Assembly (NCBI GenBank): GCA_036417435.1
Contig: CM070904.1
Coordinates: 128,898,695 to 128,962,694, forward strand
Source of the DNA: Inia geoffrensis
Taxonomy: Eukaryota; Chordata; Mammalia; Artiodactyla; Iniidae
Length of the DNA stretch: 64,000 bases
Reading direction: 5' to 3'
Every line of letters begins with the position of its first letter. Position 1 is the first letter of the stretch. Below, one piece after another: positions 19,591-31,603 of the stretch. The position numbers and the translations under genes were made by a program. The notes under the pieces are model-generated. The model saw nothing but the letters and a program-made list of their open reading frames with translations, searched no databases and was not told the DNA's origin.

Positions 19591-21289
19591 GGAGTAAAGG
19601 ACGGTTTCTCGGGACCCATAACCTTGAACAATAAGCCAACTTCCTGCTGGCTAATCTAGCGTGTGGCCTACAAATTGGAGTATTAAGTAGTCAGAGAGAG
19701 AAAGACTCATCCATGAAACAGTGGCAAAGGCTATCTTCAGATATGACCTGAAGCCGGTCTTCAGGGGACATCTGGGTGGGCCTTGGTGACCCTGTAGTAC
19801 AGATTGAGAAGGTTTGGCCAGGAGGCACTGGGACCTCAAGATACACCCAGGGCAGAAAAGAGACACTGGAATGAGGGAGCCGTCTCATCACCGGGCTGAT
19901 CTGAGCTGTGTCCTCGGAGGTGGGAAGATCACACTGGGACCAAGGACAGAACGTGGCAGGATGTCTCTCTGGGCAAGTGCAGAGAAAGGGGGACAAGGGG
20001 GTGTCAGAGGAAGGCCCAAGACTCAGGGAAAGCCAACGGTATTGGGGGAAATCAGAGGACAAGCTCAGAGGTGGACTGGACAGACCCAGTGGGAGTGGTG
20101 GGTGCCCAGCTGCTGGGCTAAGGTGGGAAGATGGGTGAGGGCGTGTTCCCAGGACACCCCGCACGGTCCTGCATCACCTTGGAAACTTGGCAGGACAAAG
20201 CCTTCAAGCGCTGCACCTCAGCCACAGCAACTGCCCTGCTCTGGGGACACAGCGACTGACAAGGATCCTCAGGATGAGGGTGGGAAGGCGCTGGAAGCCT
20301 GTTGTCAGTTGGGTGGGAAACTAGAAAAGAAACAGAAATTTCCCATCACCAAAAAGCAAACTAGGAGTCGGAGAATAAGAGTTGAGGCTTTTCTTTCCGG
20401 GAAAGGTGTCCCAGCACCGGCCTTGTTTCCCGGCCAGGCTGGGGAGGATGCTGCCTCCAGTGATGGGCCCGCCTGGCGTGACTACAAAGCACGATGGGTA
20501 CCTGAAGCTTGGGTAGACTCATGATACATCAGACTGAGAGAATGGAGTGGATGGGGGCGTGGAAATACAGGGAACGGAGGTGAAAAGCTTGGAAAACACA
20601 ATGGGCGTTTGGGTAGATTGAGCCAAACAGCTTTTCAGGTGCAGGCTGCACCTCTGGAGGACGGGAGAGAGGTGCACAGAGAGGACAGGTGAGCGGGGCT
20701 GAGGCGGGCTCTGAAAACAATGTCTCAGCCATCGCGTCCTTCGTCGGGCTGCGTGGGATGGTTTCATGTGCACACTGAGACACTGAATCTGAAGCAAGGT
20801 GAGCCAAGTGGGATTCTCTCACCCTCTCTGACAAGGGGACAGCGCCGCCCCAATTAAGCATTCCATCTGCTGAGTCATCCGGTCTGAGCTCCCCTCCAAG
20901 GGAAAGTGCAGACGCTGCCCGAGCAACACCTACGTGCCCGGGGGGGCCTTCGGAAAGGGGGGAGGAGGGGGGGGCATGGGGTGCTTCCTGAGATGTTTCT
21001 GGACAGGATGCAAAACATCAGCATGTCAACATCCGTTGTTGCTTTCAAGGTACAGGCAAGCACGTTTCAGAGGCGTTTCCTGATTTGCCTTAAAGGAAAA
21101 TTATTGGCTTGTCTTTCTGCTGTCTGGCACAGAAACATTATTCTCTCCATTTCGCTACATTTGTCTCTTTTCTGGTGTTTATGGGGGGTTTTGACTAATA
21201 TTTTCATTTGCTAGAGGTGCTTTTAAATTTGCACACATGAAGAACAAACACCTTTTCACCTCCGCATTTCTAATATTCAGCTGTTCCCT
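19591..21289. other. Unique GC-rich sequence, no gene assigned
   Basis: Long overlapping frames exist on both strands (19814-20524 plus, 236 codons; 19691-20164 minus, 157 codons). They are low-complexity, Gly/Arg/Trp-rich, and have no domain or splice pairs. G-runs occur at 20938-20982. I regard the frames as composition effects. Confidence 0.4.
20938..20982 (+). other. G-rich tract, potential G-quadruplex
   Basis: At least four runs of four to eight G residues within 45 bases, separated by short spacers. Confidence 0.5.
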
Positions 21290-22100
21290 CGCCCTACCTG
21301 TCCAAATGCTCTGACCTTTATCTCTAGGCAGTTATTTTTGTCTCACAATCATTTTCTCTCAGAATTCTAGGGACACAACTCCGCTGTTGTCTAGATCTTG
21401 AGGCAGATTTCTGTGGAGAAGTCTGAAGCCAGGGTGATTTGGGGTTCTTTGGGGATTACTTATTTTGTTGTTATTTTGTGGGGTTTTTTTTTTTTTTTCC
21501 TGTTTGTCATGAGCCCCTTCTTTATGCCTGAAATTTGAAAGTGTCAGTACACCAAGCCTAAATGTTGGGCTCCTTTAACTAATTTTGCCTTGTATTTGAT
21601 GAGCCTTTTCAGTCTGAAGGTCCAATCCTTTCTGTAGCTCAAGAAAGTTTCTATCTGTTTAATGCTCCTTTTCCGTTTGTTCTGTGCTTTCCAACACACA
21701 TGAGGCTTCCCTGAACTGTCATCTCTGTCCCTCTTTTCCTCTCATCATTTTCACTTCCTCATCTGTTTCATATCTTTGACTTTCATTTTTAGGTACAGGA
21801 GAACTTCTCACATGTACCCTCTTCTTAACCAATCAGATTTTCTGTTTGTTTCAACAAACATTCAATCTGTTTCTCAATGTTTCCATTTAGGATTTTTAAA
21901 ATTTTGCTACTGTGTTTTTCATCTTTCCTGATCTCACGGGTCTTTCTCTATGGCTGCCTGTTCACCTTTCACAGGTGCAATATCTTCCTGAATGTTTCAA
22001 GGGATACACAGTAGAAACTGTGTCATATTTCCTCCAATTCCCTGCGGACTCTATTTCATTGGAAAACATTTGCTCTGGCTTCTTTGGAAGTAGCGTGTTG
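21290..22100 (-). repeat. Ancient L1 5'/ORF1-region fragment, antisense
   Basis: Blocks such as 'gaattctagggacacaactc', 'gagccttttcagtctgaagg', 'cctcatctgtttcatatctt' and 'gtgcaatatcttcctgaatg' follow the order of old L1 antisense 5' regions, highly diverged. A 15-base T run lies at about 21484-21498. Confidence 0.4.
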
Positions 22101-22489
22101 CATTGACTAGTGATTTCTCTATAATATTTCTTTATAAAGCTATGTTTTCTTATCTTTATTAGTTCTTGTAAATGGTAATCCCTGATTGTTTACTATTGGG
22201 AATCAACATAGATTCTGACACCTATTGTCTTCAACCCTTCCAGATTCTCTGAGCTCAATGAAACTTAAAAGCAATTACAGGGATTTAGTTAGCTAGATCA
22301 GGTACTCGGCATTGTGTAGAGACTACTGAACCAGTGGCTGTAGCAACACGGAGCATCACTTCATTACCAGAGGGCCTCTTCCCATGTTCCTTCTGACACC
22401 CAGCAACTAATACTAGAGCACAGATCCTGAGATTCATGCTCCCAAAGTATTGTGACTTTTCCAAAAATATCTTGATTTATGAATACAAA
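22101..22489. other. Unique AT-rich sequence, nothing recognised
   Basis: No open frame or repeat could be supported. Confidence 0.35.
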
Positions 22490-22965
22490 TTAAATAGTAC
22501 ATTACTATAATCCACCGCATCAACAGGCTAAAGAAAAATCACATGATTATGTCAACAGATGCAGAAAAAGCATTTGACAAAATCTAACACCCATTCATGA
22601 TGACAACTGTCAGTAAACTAGGAATAGAGGGGAACCTTCTGAACTTGACAAAAACTGTCTACCAGAAACCTATAGCTAATATCACAATTAATGGTGAGAA
22701 ACCAGAAGCTTGACCACTAAGATTGAAGCAAGGATATTCCCTCTCGTTACTCCTTTTCAACGCCATACCGGAAGTTCTTGCTAATGCAATAGGGAAGAAA
22801 AGGAAATAAAAGGTATACAGATTAGGAAGGAAGACATAAAACTGTGCTTGTTTGTTGACGTCTTGATCATCTACGTAGAAAATCTGAAAGAACTGACCAA
22901 AGAACTCTTGGAAGTAATACGGGATCATGGCAAGCTTGTAAGATAGAAAGTTAAGCAATAGTATA
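22490..22965 (+). repeat. L1 ORF2 fragment (reverse transcriptase region), decayed
   Basis: It matches the L1 ORF2 segment running from 'tatgtcaacagatgcagaaa' (protein STDAEKAFDK) to 'gaagttcttgctaatgcaat', 'gaaataaaaggtatacagat' and 'ttgttgacgtcttgatcatc'. The last of these is the decayed catalytic FADD region. Several stops and frame breaks interrupt it; no 3' end is attached. Confidence 0.85.
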
Positions 22966-23640
22966 GTATACAAACTATACTGTTGTACCATAAAGGGATA
23001 ATACTACACATACTATTTTGTAACTTGCTTTTCTTCACTTAATGGCATACCTTAAACATCTTTATATTTCAGTACATGGAGGTCTTCTTCATTCTTTTTT
23101 ATGTATGTATAGCATTGTATACATGTATAGCATTGTAATGGATGTATAGTATTCCATTAGATAATACCAAATTCACTTGCCCAGTCCCATACTGATGGCA
23201 TTTAGGTTGCTTCAGAATTCATTGCTTGGTTGGTTGGTTCTCGCTTGCAGTATGATACCACGGACCCCCTTATTATTTCAGTATTCCCTTAAATCTTTCC
23301 AAAACACACACTAGGGCTTTTACAGAAATGTCTCCAATCCATTTATGTAAATAAAAAATTTCAGAATAATAATGTTAACAGTGATTACCTCTGAGAAGTG
23401 AGAACAGAGCTGGGGGTCCTGTGGTAGGAATGTGCTAATATATTTCACTTTATATCGTTTTCTACTATCAGAGTCTTTACAATTAAATGCAATGCTTTTC
23501 TAATCTTAATTAAAACATATAAATAAATAATGCTGCAATAACAGCAGCCCAAGCTGTTTTTCTTCTTTAAGGCCATGTCTCAAGGAAATTATCTGGACGT
23601 TAGATTACTGGGCTAAATGGCATGCTTAGGAACTGTGCCA
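22966..23640. repeat. Old interspersed repeats (L1M-related) in both orientations
   Basis: The stretch to 23250 has 'tgtatagtattccattagat', 'cccagtcccatactgatggc' and 'atttaggttgcttcagaatt', known from antisense old L1. Bases 23340-23520 have the 'gtgattacctctgagaagtg' and 'ctaatatatttcactttata' blocks of a sense L1M 3' end. Bases 23524-23640 resume the first pattern ('aatgctgcaataacagcagc'). Confidence 0.4.
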
Positions 23641-24424
23641 ATTGCCATGGTCTGGAGGGATTGCAGAGGTGCAGCATTCTGCAGGTGGTTCCCACCATTA
23701 TGGAAAAATAGAAGCAACTGTATACAACTGAGTTGTGTCTAATAGTGAAAGTTTCACTCATGCAACTAAGGTGGAAGATTCGGTCTTAAAATCCATTAGA
23801 AAAGAATCAGTTGGTGGAAATGCTGGAACGGGCGCTCTGTGGTGCAGCTGCATTCTTGCCTAGTGGCTGTTCTGGATCAAAACCCCAAGGAGAGAGTCAA
23901 TGACTATCTCTTCCTGTGGAAATTCGGAGAGGACGTTGGTGCATTAAAGCGGGGGCAGAACGGACATGTAACTCAAAAGTCCAGTGCAGCTTTTGTTCAG
24001 ACTGGGCTCCTGCCTGTTACTTAGAGGCTCTCTCTGTTCCACCCTTTTCTGTCTTTGGCTTTGTCCCACAGCAGGCTTCTCTCAAAGTCACAAGAAGCCT
24101 TCCACAGCAGCCAGGGCTTCAGCTGCTCTGCTCACATCCAGAGGGAGAAAAATACATGGCTGAGCTTTGCTGCTGACTGGGCCAGTCCGTGGCCAGGTGA
24201 CTGACAGCTGCTGATAAACTTGTCAAAACCAATCACATGGCAGGAGGAGGGACAGGTAACTCTAATTGGCTCAGGTCAATCAAGACACGCCCCTAGAGTC
24301 CTGGAGAAGCCAATCCCAACCAAGCCTGGCTGCTGCACAGTGAGAGAGGTGGCCAGGCATGGCAGTGAGAAACTCAGTCTGTGACCCACATAGTATTTTC
24401 CACGAATGGAAAGGAGAAAATGAC
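23641..24424. other. Sequence with short open frames, no gene seen
   Basis: Plus-strand frames 23839-24024 and 23916-24176 lack splice context. The part 24040-24380 has the look of an old repeat ('ccaatcacatggcaggagga'), but I could not name the family. Confidence 0.35.
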
Positions 24425-24612
24425 CATCTTGTGCTGAGCCTATATTGTGTACCAGGCATGGAGCAAGAGGCTTTTATTATTTAATTTAATCTTCGCAACA
24501 ATCCTTTAAGATTGGCATTGCTAATCTTTATTTCACAGGTAAAGAAAACTTCAGCTCAGAGAGTTTGAGTCATTTGCCTAAGGTCACACAGCTAATAGGC
24601 ATTGAAGCTTAT
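24425..24612 (-). repeat. MIR SINE, antisense
   Basis: 'ctatattgtgtaccaggcat', 'atcttcgcaacaatccttta', 'tatttcacaggtaaagaaaa' and 'aaggtcacacagctaatagg' form the MIR reverse-complement order with good spacing. Confidence 0.78.
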
Positions 24613-25973
24613 CTCACCAATTTCATATGCTGCTTGGCACAGCTTGCTCATGACCCTAAAGTGCATCCAAGTTCAGCATGATAAATGCCTTTTAGATCCT
24701 ATTCCCCTGAGGTCTTTTTTTTTTAATTGTTTAAAAGTCATGTGGATTTTTTGGAATATATACATATATAGCTAAGACTAAATCAGAAGGAAAAGCAAAA
24801 ATTTGTTTTATTTTTTCCAATTAAGCATCTTCTAGCAGTTGAAATATTTGGTTTGTGTTATCAGATTGCGGCCTAGAACCAGGTCATAGTTATGAATCAT
24901 AGCTGATGTAATGTGCGTCTTAGTAGAGCTATTATGCATTTCCCAGGTGCACTGCACTTGACTGTAGGAAATCAGATCCCTGCCCTGGTCTCTGGTGAGC
25001 AATTATGACATCATGAACTGGTGCTTGGGCACCAAATCACCCTGGCCTTGCAGAGCTGCTAATATTTACTCTCTGTGGAAACTGGTGGAGAAACCCTGAG
25101 TCTAGATTTTCACTTTTCCCCTGAAAGAACAGGGGCTATTGAGAGCGCTGTAGCCTCTGGGTTGGTGAGTCTTCCTGAACTTCCCGGGGAACTCCATGGG
25201 AATGCCACATTGCCTGCAAGCGTGGGGCTTGCTGCTCTGCTACTAGCATTTGAGATTGGACCAATAGTCCCTGATTGCAGTTCTGGTTGGGGGGAGGTTA
25301 GGAGGTAGTGTGAGGGTGGACAGGTAGGTGGAGGTGGGTACATGGGCTAGTGCACAGACATGAACCCTGATGTGGACAGTCATGACGGCCAGGCAGGGGA
25401 GGATTTCCGTGCAGCAACCTGAGGAAAACAGCCAGAGAGAGGTTTATACATCCTTAGTGATTTGTGCTCAGGAAATACTAAAGTTAGAGCCTCCTGCCTA
25501 TAAAAGAGGAGTGATGTCACAGATCTGCACATCTAAATAACAGATAAAGACAAAAATGAAAAAACAAAAAAGACTTGAAGTCCTAAAATTTCATTAAGAT
25601 CCAGTTTTCTTCAGAGAGACTACGTGGAAATTCTGTTGTTGGCATAATTAATTGTGCTGAGCATCACCTGAAATGCTTCGATACCTTCAAACCATTTCAC
25701 TGTTTCTGCCTTTACTCAAAATAATTGGTCACTTTCTAATGAACGTGAAGCCTAGTATGTAAAAGATGTAGTTTAGACCAATAAAAAGGGAGGGAACACC
25801 CATTTAACAGTTTCTCTGAAGCAATTAAACAATGACACTCTTAAGTTTTACAGGCTGAGGAAACATCATGGCCCAAACTTGCTTGGCATGATATTGTTTT
25901 AAAACATAGCAATGCACCAAGTACCCCACGGATAAGGAGAGGTAAGGGAGACTGCCAAAATATTGCAGCATTA
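24613..25973. other. Unique sequence, no gene seen
   Basis: Frames at 25075-25308 (plus) and 25110-25343 (minus) overlap each other and lack splice signals. The region 25400-25960 is AT-rich. No repeat was recognised. Confidence 0.4.
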
Positions 25974-26320
25974 GGACTTCCCTGGTGGCACAGTGGTTAA
26001 GAATCTGCCTGCCAATGCAGGGGACAGAGGTTCGAGCCCTGGTCCCAGAAGATCCCACATGCCGCGGAGAAACTAAGCCCGTGCGCCATAACTACTGAGC
26101 CTGTGCTCTAGGGCCCGTGAGCCACAGCTACTGAGCCCGTGCGTGCCACAGCTACTGAAGCCCGCGCGCCTAGAGCCTGTGCTCCACAACAAGAGAAGTC
26201 ACCGCAATGAGAAGCCCGTGCACCGCAACGAAGAGCAACCCCCGCTCTCCGTGAGCAGCAAGGAAGACCCAACGCAGCCAAAAATAAATAAATTAATTTA
26301 TTTAAAATGTTAAAAAAAAA
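25974..26320 (+). repeat. CHR-type SINE, long form
   Basis: Starts 'ggacttccctggtggcacag' and has the tRNA-like head with GGTTCGAGCCC, repeated 'gccacagctactgag' units in the body, and ends 'acgcagccaaaaataaataa' plus A-rich tail. It is flanked by TTGCAGCATTA (25963-25973) and TTACAGCATTA (26321-26331). Confidence 0.95.
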
Positions 26321-26496
26321 TTACAGCATTAAAAAATTGCCTTCCTCTCTAAGAAAAACTGCCCAGAAGGAGCCATAGGTCTGTCGTGTGACCCTTGGCC
26401 CACAGTCTGATGAGACCCTGTGATGCGGCTCCCTGCAGAGGGCACTGCCAATTTGCAGGGCCCACTGCAAAACAGATTCTCTTGTTCAAAAAGCAA

Positions 26497-26592
26497 GTGG
26501 ATGTATACATATAGGTGATTCCCTTTGTTGTACAGCAGAAACTAATACAACATTGTAAAGCAATATACTCCAATAAAGATGAAAAGGAAAAA
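26497..26592 (+). repeat. L1 3' end fragment (young cetartiodactyl type)
   Basis: 'tggatgtatacatataggtg', 'gtacagcagaaactaataca', 'acattgtaaagcaatatact' and CCAATAAAG with an A-rich tail. Only the last 95 bases of the element are present. Confidence 0.8.
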
Positions 26593-26594
26593 AA

Positions 26595-27345
26595 ATAAAA
26601 AACCCACAGTGAGATACCATCTCCTACCCACGAAGATGGCTATAATTGAAAAGATGGACAACAGTAACTGTTGGAAAGGATATATAGACATTGGAACCCT
26701 CATATACTACATCGCTGATAGAAAGGCGAAATAGTGCAGCTGCTTTGGAAAATGGTCTGACAGTTCCTCAAAAGATTAATTCACTTCTAGATATATATCC
26801 AAGAGAAATGGAAATCTATATCCACACAAAAACTTGTACATGAATGTTTGTAGCAGCATTATTCATAATAGTCAAGAAGTGAAAGAACTTAAATATCCAT
26901 GAAATGATGAGTAGATAAATAAAATCTGGCATATGCCTCCAACGGAATATTATTTGGCCATGAAAAGAAGTAAAGCACTAATGCATACTGCAACATGGAT
27001 GAACCTTGAAAAATTATGTTAAGTGAAACAAACCAGTTACAGGGACCGCATATTGCAATATTCCACTTACATGAAATGTCTAAATTAGGCAAATCCAGGG
27101 TCCAAATATACTGGTGGTCACCTAGGGCTGGGAGCGCTGGGGAGGTATGGAGAATGACTGATAATGGACACGGTTTCTCTTGGGGGTGACGAAAATATTC
27201 TAAAATAGATTATGGCGACAGTTGTACCACAATACACTGAAATATACTAAATATGTCTACTAAAACCATTGAAATGTACACTTTAAATAGGTAAATCGTA
27301 CGTATGTGAATTAAATCTCAATAAAGCTTATATAAAAATATATAT
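26595..27345 (+). repeat. Old L1 (L1MA/L1MB-like) ORF2 end and 3' UTR
   Basis: 'cacagtgagataccatctcc', 'ggaaaggatatatagacatt', 'gtttgtagcagcattattca', 'atggatgaaccttgaaaaat', 'actggtggtcacctagggct' and 'ccattgaaatgtacacttta' are in the expected order. The tail ends CAATAAAGC and an A/T-rich run. Confidence 0.78.
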
Positions 27346-29144
27346 ATATTTTAAAAAGGAGGTGGAAAGTGCCATTAAACATAATAAAACATAAAGCTTT
27401 TCCCTCTCTTCCACAGTCTCTCCCTCGATTTATCATGGTGTTTTTAATTTGCTCTTTAATGTCGTGTTAAGTAAAGAAAAAATAAAATTTAAAATTTTTT
27501 ACCATGAATTTTACCATTTCTCTTTATATTGTGCAGTTCCTATTGAAATGCAAATACAAGAGCATTTAACTGAGATGCTAAATAGCCAAAATTACACAAT
27601 TTGTATTTTGTATCTTGTACATGCATACGTATTTCCTTCTTACCAGAACACTGAAAATTGCAAAACATTAACTCAACGGTTTCTATTTCACTTCTTGATA
27701 CACCATATTCTACTAATGCTCTCTCTGCTTTTGCTTTACTGATGAGTATGGAAGAACTGAAAAATAAAAATAACAGGGTCCCTTCTCCTGTCCTTTCCTT
27801 CTATGGCATCAATTCCAGCATAGGTTGACTAAGACAGGGAAGTAACACAAGTCAGAAAGGGTGTGATAGGATTCCTCGGTCATTTGTGCTTCTCGCATCG
27901 ACTTCTTCTTGCATCTGAAGCAAATGTAATAAGGAAAAACAAATCTGACTCCGTATGGGATCTGTTGCTTTTACTTTAACCTTTATATTCTATTGCTTTT
28001 GCTTCCAGTTAAGAATGTTGCCTAGAGCCTGAAAATACAGGATAGCCCGTTCTCAAGACTCTGACCTTTAAGGATGTAACACTTTCCCATTCATATAGAG
28101 ATAAAAAGTTGCAGAACAGAGATTAACATTTGTCTTGTTGGAGGTTTACAGGAATGTCCTGACCTACCTGACCTACCTGGACAGTTGCAAAAACAAAGGA
28201 TGCTGACACCAAGAAGTTTGCAATGACCAACCACACCCTTCCCTCACCTAGCCTTCAAAGATGCTTTGCTGAAACTCTTTGGGGAGTTCGGAGTTTTGGG
28301 GGCACAAGCCAGCTGTCTCCTTGCATGGCACTGCAACTAACCTTTCTCTGCTCCAAACTCAGATGTTTTGGTTTGTTTGGCTTCACTGTGCATTGGACAC
28401 ATGAACTCGTGTTAGGTAACACAAGTTCTAGATCTAACGGAAAGTGTGGCCTCTGGGGGTCACCTGGGGCTCCCTCCCCTTGCTCAGTCATAGATGCTGC
28501 AAGATGACCACCATGCATCATGGTGCCATGGGAATTCTGTGCTCATGGGGCGTCACAAATGCAATGTGTGAATGGGGACACACATATTGTGTGTCTCCTC
28601 TGCTCACATATGTGCTCCATCGTCCCATTGGGTTTCACCTCAAGATACAAATTCAAACATAAAATTGTTAATTTTGAGTAGCAAAGCATTAAACCAACCA
28701 TAGGGACCCCCTGAGAGCAGGTCGTATGTCCACAAAGCTGGCGCTGCTCCTCGGTAACAAGAATCAGAATAATTAGCTTGGCCAATCAGGTCCTCACTCT
28801 TGGGAGTTTAAGCAGAGATGTAACAACGAGGGGAAGCATCAGCACTAAGTACCAGGAGTAGAATCCAGAGAAGAAAATATCTGAAGCACCATGAAGACTG
28901 TTCATAAACCTCCGGGACCAAGGTATTTTCCTTAGCTTGTGAAGACCTCCCGTTTCCATCTCTGCGTGGTCCGAGCTCTACTACCATTTCTGCATTTCTA
29001 ATGAGGTCAGGATATGTGGCTGAAATTTTGGTTTTTACCACACTTATCCTTGTAACATATCTCTCATTACTCAGCATAATTTGACTAATTCTATGTTCCT
29101 TGCAGCTAAGAGCCTGATAAACAGTTAAGGTAAATTGTTGCCGG
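27346..29144. other. 1.8-kb sequence without a supported gene
   Basis: Two frames stand out: 28223-28507 plus (94 codons) and 28808-29170 minus (120 codons). Neither has splice signals or a recognised domain. The part 28530-28930 ('ttggccaatcaggtcctcac') has the flavour of an old repeat but I cannot name it. A tandem CTGACCTAC pair lies at 28159-28178. Confidence 0.35.
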
Positions 29145-29215
29145 CTGTATACCCGATACAAACACAACATTGTAAATCAACTATACTCCAATATAAAATT
29201 TAAAAAATTTTTTAA
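29145..29215 (+). repeat. L1 3' end fragment
   Basis: 'acaaacacaacattgtaaat' and 'caactatactccaatataaa' mark the last 70 bases of a young L1, with an A/T-rich tail. Confidence 0.7.
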
Positions 29216-29424
29216 TTTAAAGCAGTAAGTGGTTGCTATTGGTACTATAATTTTTTAACAGCCAGAGTTTAGATAAATGAACCCCAGGAATGAGTATGTC
29301 AATGCCCCCAGCACATTAGGTGAGATGCTACCTGTTCAAATATCAAATTGTCTTCTTAGGCAAATGGTGGTGAAACTATGACAGTAGTTCTCAGATTATC
29401 TAACTGACGTAAATAAATAAATAT
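29216..29424. other. Short unique sequence
   Basis: Nothing recognised. Confidence 0.35.
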
Positions 29425-29790
29425 GTATCAGGGTATTCTTCCTGAGTTATAAAAGCAAAACATTACAAACAACCTCAATGTCCAACAGTGTAGGTTTGGC
29501 TAAATAGATTTTATCATTTGGGTGATGTTTTTTTCAGGCAGTAAAAAGGATGTTTTTAAAAGAATATTTAGCAGTGTACATGTCAAGATCACCATAACAC
29601 AACTGAGAAAGCAGAATAAATGTGTGCACTTAACATTTTACCAATTATGTTCTGAAAGTATGAATAGATATCTATTTACTTGTTTATATGAATAGAACAG
29701 GGCCAGAAAGTTACAAGTTATTTATCTCTGGACTATAGGATTAAGAGTTTCTTCTATTTTCCATTTAGTAATGTTTAGTTTTTTTAAATA
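29425..29790 (+). repeat. Old L1 (L1M) 3' region fragment
   Basis: 'caacctcaatgtccaacagt', 'ggcagtaaaaaggatgtttt' and the late 'tctctggactataggattaa' block followed by TTTTCCATTTAG match old L1 3' regions. Confidence 0.5.
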
Positions 29791-29904
29791 TATTTTAAGC
29801 TTTGATAAAGAATTAATAAATTTCTCCAAAATTCCAATAAATTTCCATCAATATAATTCCACACTCAAAAACTAACTTTATGATTGTGGTCTGACCTCTC
29901 ATGC

Positions 29905-30200
29905 AGTGAAGGATGGTGATTAAGAGGATATGTTTCTGAAGTCAAACAGCTCTTGGCTCAGAAAAGTCTACCACTTTCTAGCTATTTGACCTTGAGCAAG
30001 AAACCTCAATCCACCTGCTTCCTTATCTGTAAGATGAGGTTTTTAATAAATGACCCCTTTCAGGTTCATTCTAAGGATTAAATGAGATGATTAATTCCCT
30101 TCAATGATTATTGCTCATTCTGTTCATTGTGTATCCCACTGAGGAGGGTGATAGCAACCGGCACATAGCCACTGCTCAGTAAATCTTGAGTGAATGAATG
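29905..30200 (+). repeat. MIR SINE with long 3' tail
   Basis: 'gatggtgattaagaggatat', 'ctagctatttgaccttgagc', 'ccttatctgtaagatgaggt', 'ggattaaatgagatgattaa' and 'gctcagtaaatcttgagtga' run in the MIR sense order, covering most of the element. Confidence 0.72.
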
Positions 30201-30667
30201 GGCAGCCCCGAACACACATGCATGCTGAATGAATGATCATGGACTCATAACAAGAATCAGACCAATACAATTTTATTTTTCTGCATTTTGGGGCTGACAT
30301 TTGTGTAGCTTGTGATATGTAAAAATGAATATCAACTTTTAAAACCTCCCACTTTCTTTTCCTAAAAATCTTAACGGTGTTTTGTCTTTAGGCTTTCATT
30401 GTGTTGGCAATCTAAGTTGACATCATAACTGATATTACTTCTGTTTTATCAATTTTAAATTAACTTTGGTTATTTGGGATTTAATAAGTAACCTATTGAC
30501 CGGGCTGAAAAATTTAAGTGATTTGAAAATGATTTAGAGGCAAAATTTTCCCTTCCTCTCCTGTTGCCTTCTCTCCACTTCCTATCACTGTCTCCAAAGA
30601 GATAAATAACCGTTATCAATCCCTTAGATACTTTTCCTGGGATTTTTCAATATATATATCTATAGTC
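30201..30667. other. Unique AT-rich sequence
   Basis: No gene or repeat could be supported. Confidence 0.35.
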
Positions 30668-30930
30668 AATTAAACTATGTCCAAGTCCTAATGCCCAGTA
30701 CCCGTGAATGTGACCTTATTGGGAAATAGGGTCTTCGCAGATGTAATCAAGTTAAGGATCTAAAAGTGAGGTCATCCTAGATTTAGGATGACCATTAAAT
30801 CCAAAGATAGGTGCCATTTCAAGGGAAGAGAAAGGTGACCATGTGAAGACACAGGCAGAGATTGGAGTGACGCTGCCATAAGCCAAGGAGCACCTGGAGC
30901 CCCAGACGGAACATGGTCCTGCTGACATCT
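30668..30930 (+). repeat. MLT1-group LTR, 5' part (interrupted by a SINE)
   Basis: 'tccaagtcctaatgcccagt', 'gaatgtgaccttattgggaa', 'agggtcttcgcagatgtaat' and 'gccaaggagcacctggagcc' are standard for this LTR group. The extreme 5' end is missing. The LTR resumes at 31306 after the SINE. Confidence 0.8.
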
Positions 30931-31288
30931 GTTTTTTCTTTTTTAAGAATTCTTTTTGTGTGTGTGTGTGTGTGTTTAAATTTATTTATTTTTGGCTGCG
31001 TTGGGTCTTCGTTGCTGCACACGGGCTTTCTTTAGTTGCAGTGAGCAGGGGCTACTCTTCGTTGTGGTGCGCAGGTTTCTCACTGCGGTGGCTTCTCTTG
31101 TTGCGGAGCGTGGGCTCTAGGTGCGTGGGCTTCACTAGTTGTGGCCCACAGGCTCTAGAGCGCAGGCTCAGTAGTTGTGGCACGCGGGCTTAGTTGCTCC
31201 ATGGCGTGTGGGACCTTCCCGGACCAGGACTCAAATCCGTGTCCCCTGCATTGGCAGGTAGATTCCACTGCGCCACCAGGGAAGCCCC
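30931..31288 (-). repeat. CHR-type SINE, long form, inserted in an MLT1 LTR
   Basis: Antisense copy ending (plus strand) 'cgccaccagggaagcccc' and beginning with T-rich/TG-repeat sequence. The exact 17-base duplication TGGTCCTGCTGACATCT flanks it at 30914-30930 and 31289-31305. A (TG)n run of about 18 bases lies in its tail. Confidence 0.96.
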
Positions 31289-31305
31289 TGGTCCTGCTGA
31301 CATCT

Positions 31306-31412
31306 TGATTTCGGATCTCTGACCTCCAGAATTGTAAAAGAATAAATTTAGGTGTTTTTAAGCCAGGGGGTTTTGGGTAATTTGTTACGGCAGCCCTAGG
31401 AAACTAATAAAA
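31306..31412 (+). repeat. MLT1-group LTR, 3' part
   Basis: 'tgatttcggatctctgacct', 'ccagaattgtaaaagaataa' with a polyadenylation-type AATAAA, then 'tttgttacggcagccctagg' and AAACTAATAAA. It completes the LTR begun at 30668. Confidence 0.8.
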
Positions 31413-31603
31413 ACATCTAAGCAGTATAAAAATATCCTTTGACCCTCGTTTACTATTTAACAGTGAGTTTTGGTGTGTTATCTACACTGCTGTCATCAAA
31501 GTTGAAACCCTGAATAGCTTTTACACCACAGGAAAGTTGGAAGAAAAATATTTTCTACTTTTTGATAGTGCCGGGGCTTAATTATGCGTTTCTTGAATTG
31601 CAG
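31413..31603. other. Unique sequence, no gene seen
   Basis: It contains the pyrimidine tract and acceptor that precede the candidate exon at 31604. Confidence 0.35.

Noticed and set aside
19814..20524. 236-codon plus-strand open frame
   Set aside because: Low-complexity, Gly/Arg/Trp-rich, with a long opposing frame; this is what GC-rich purine-biased DNA gives by chance.
28808..29170. 120-codon minus-strand frame
   Set aside because: It begins in the L1 3' tail at 29145-29170 and has no domain or splice signals.
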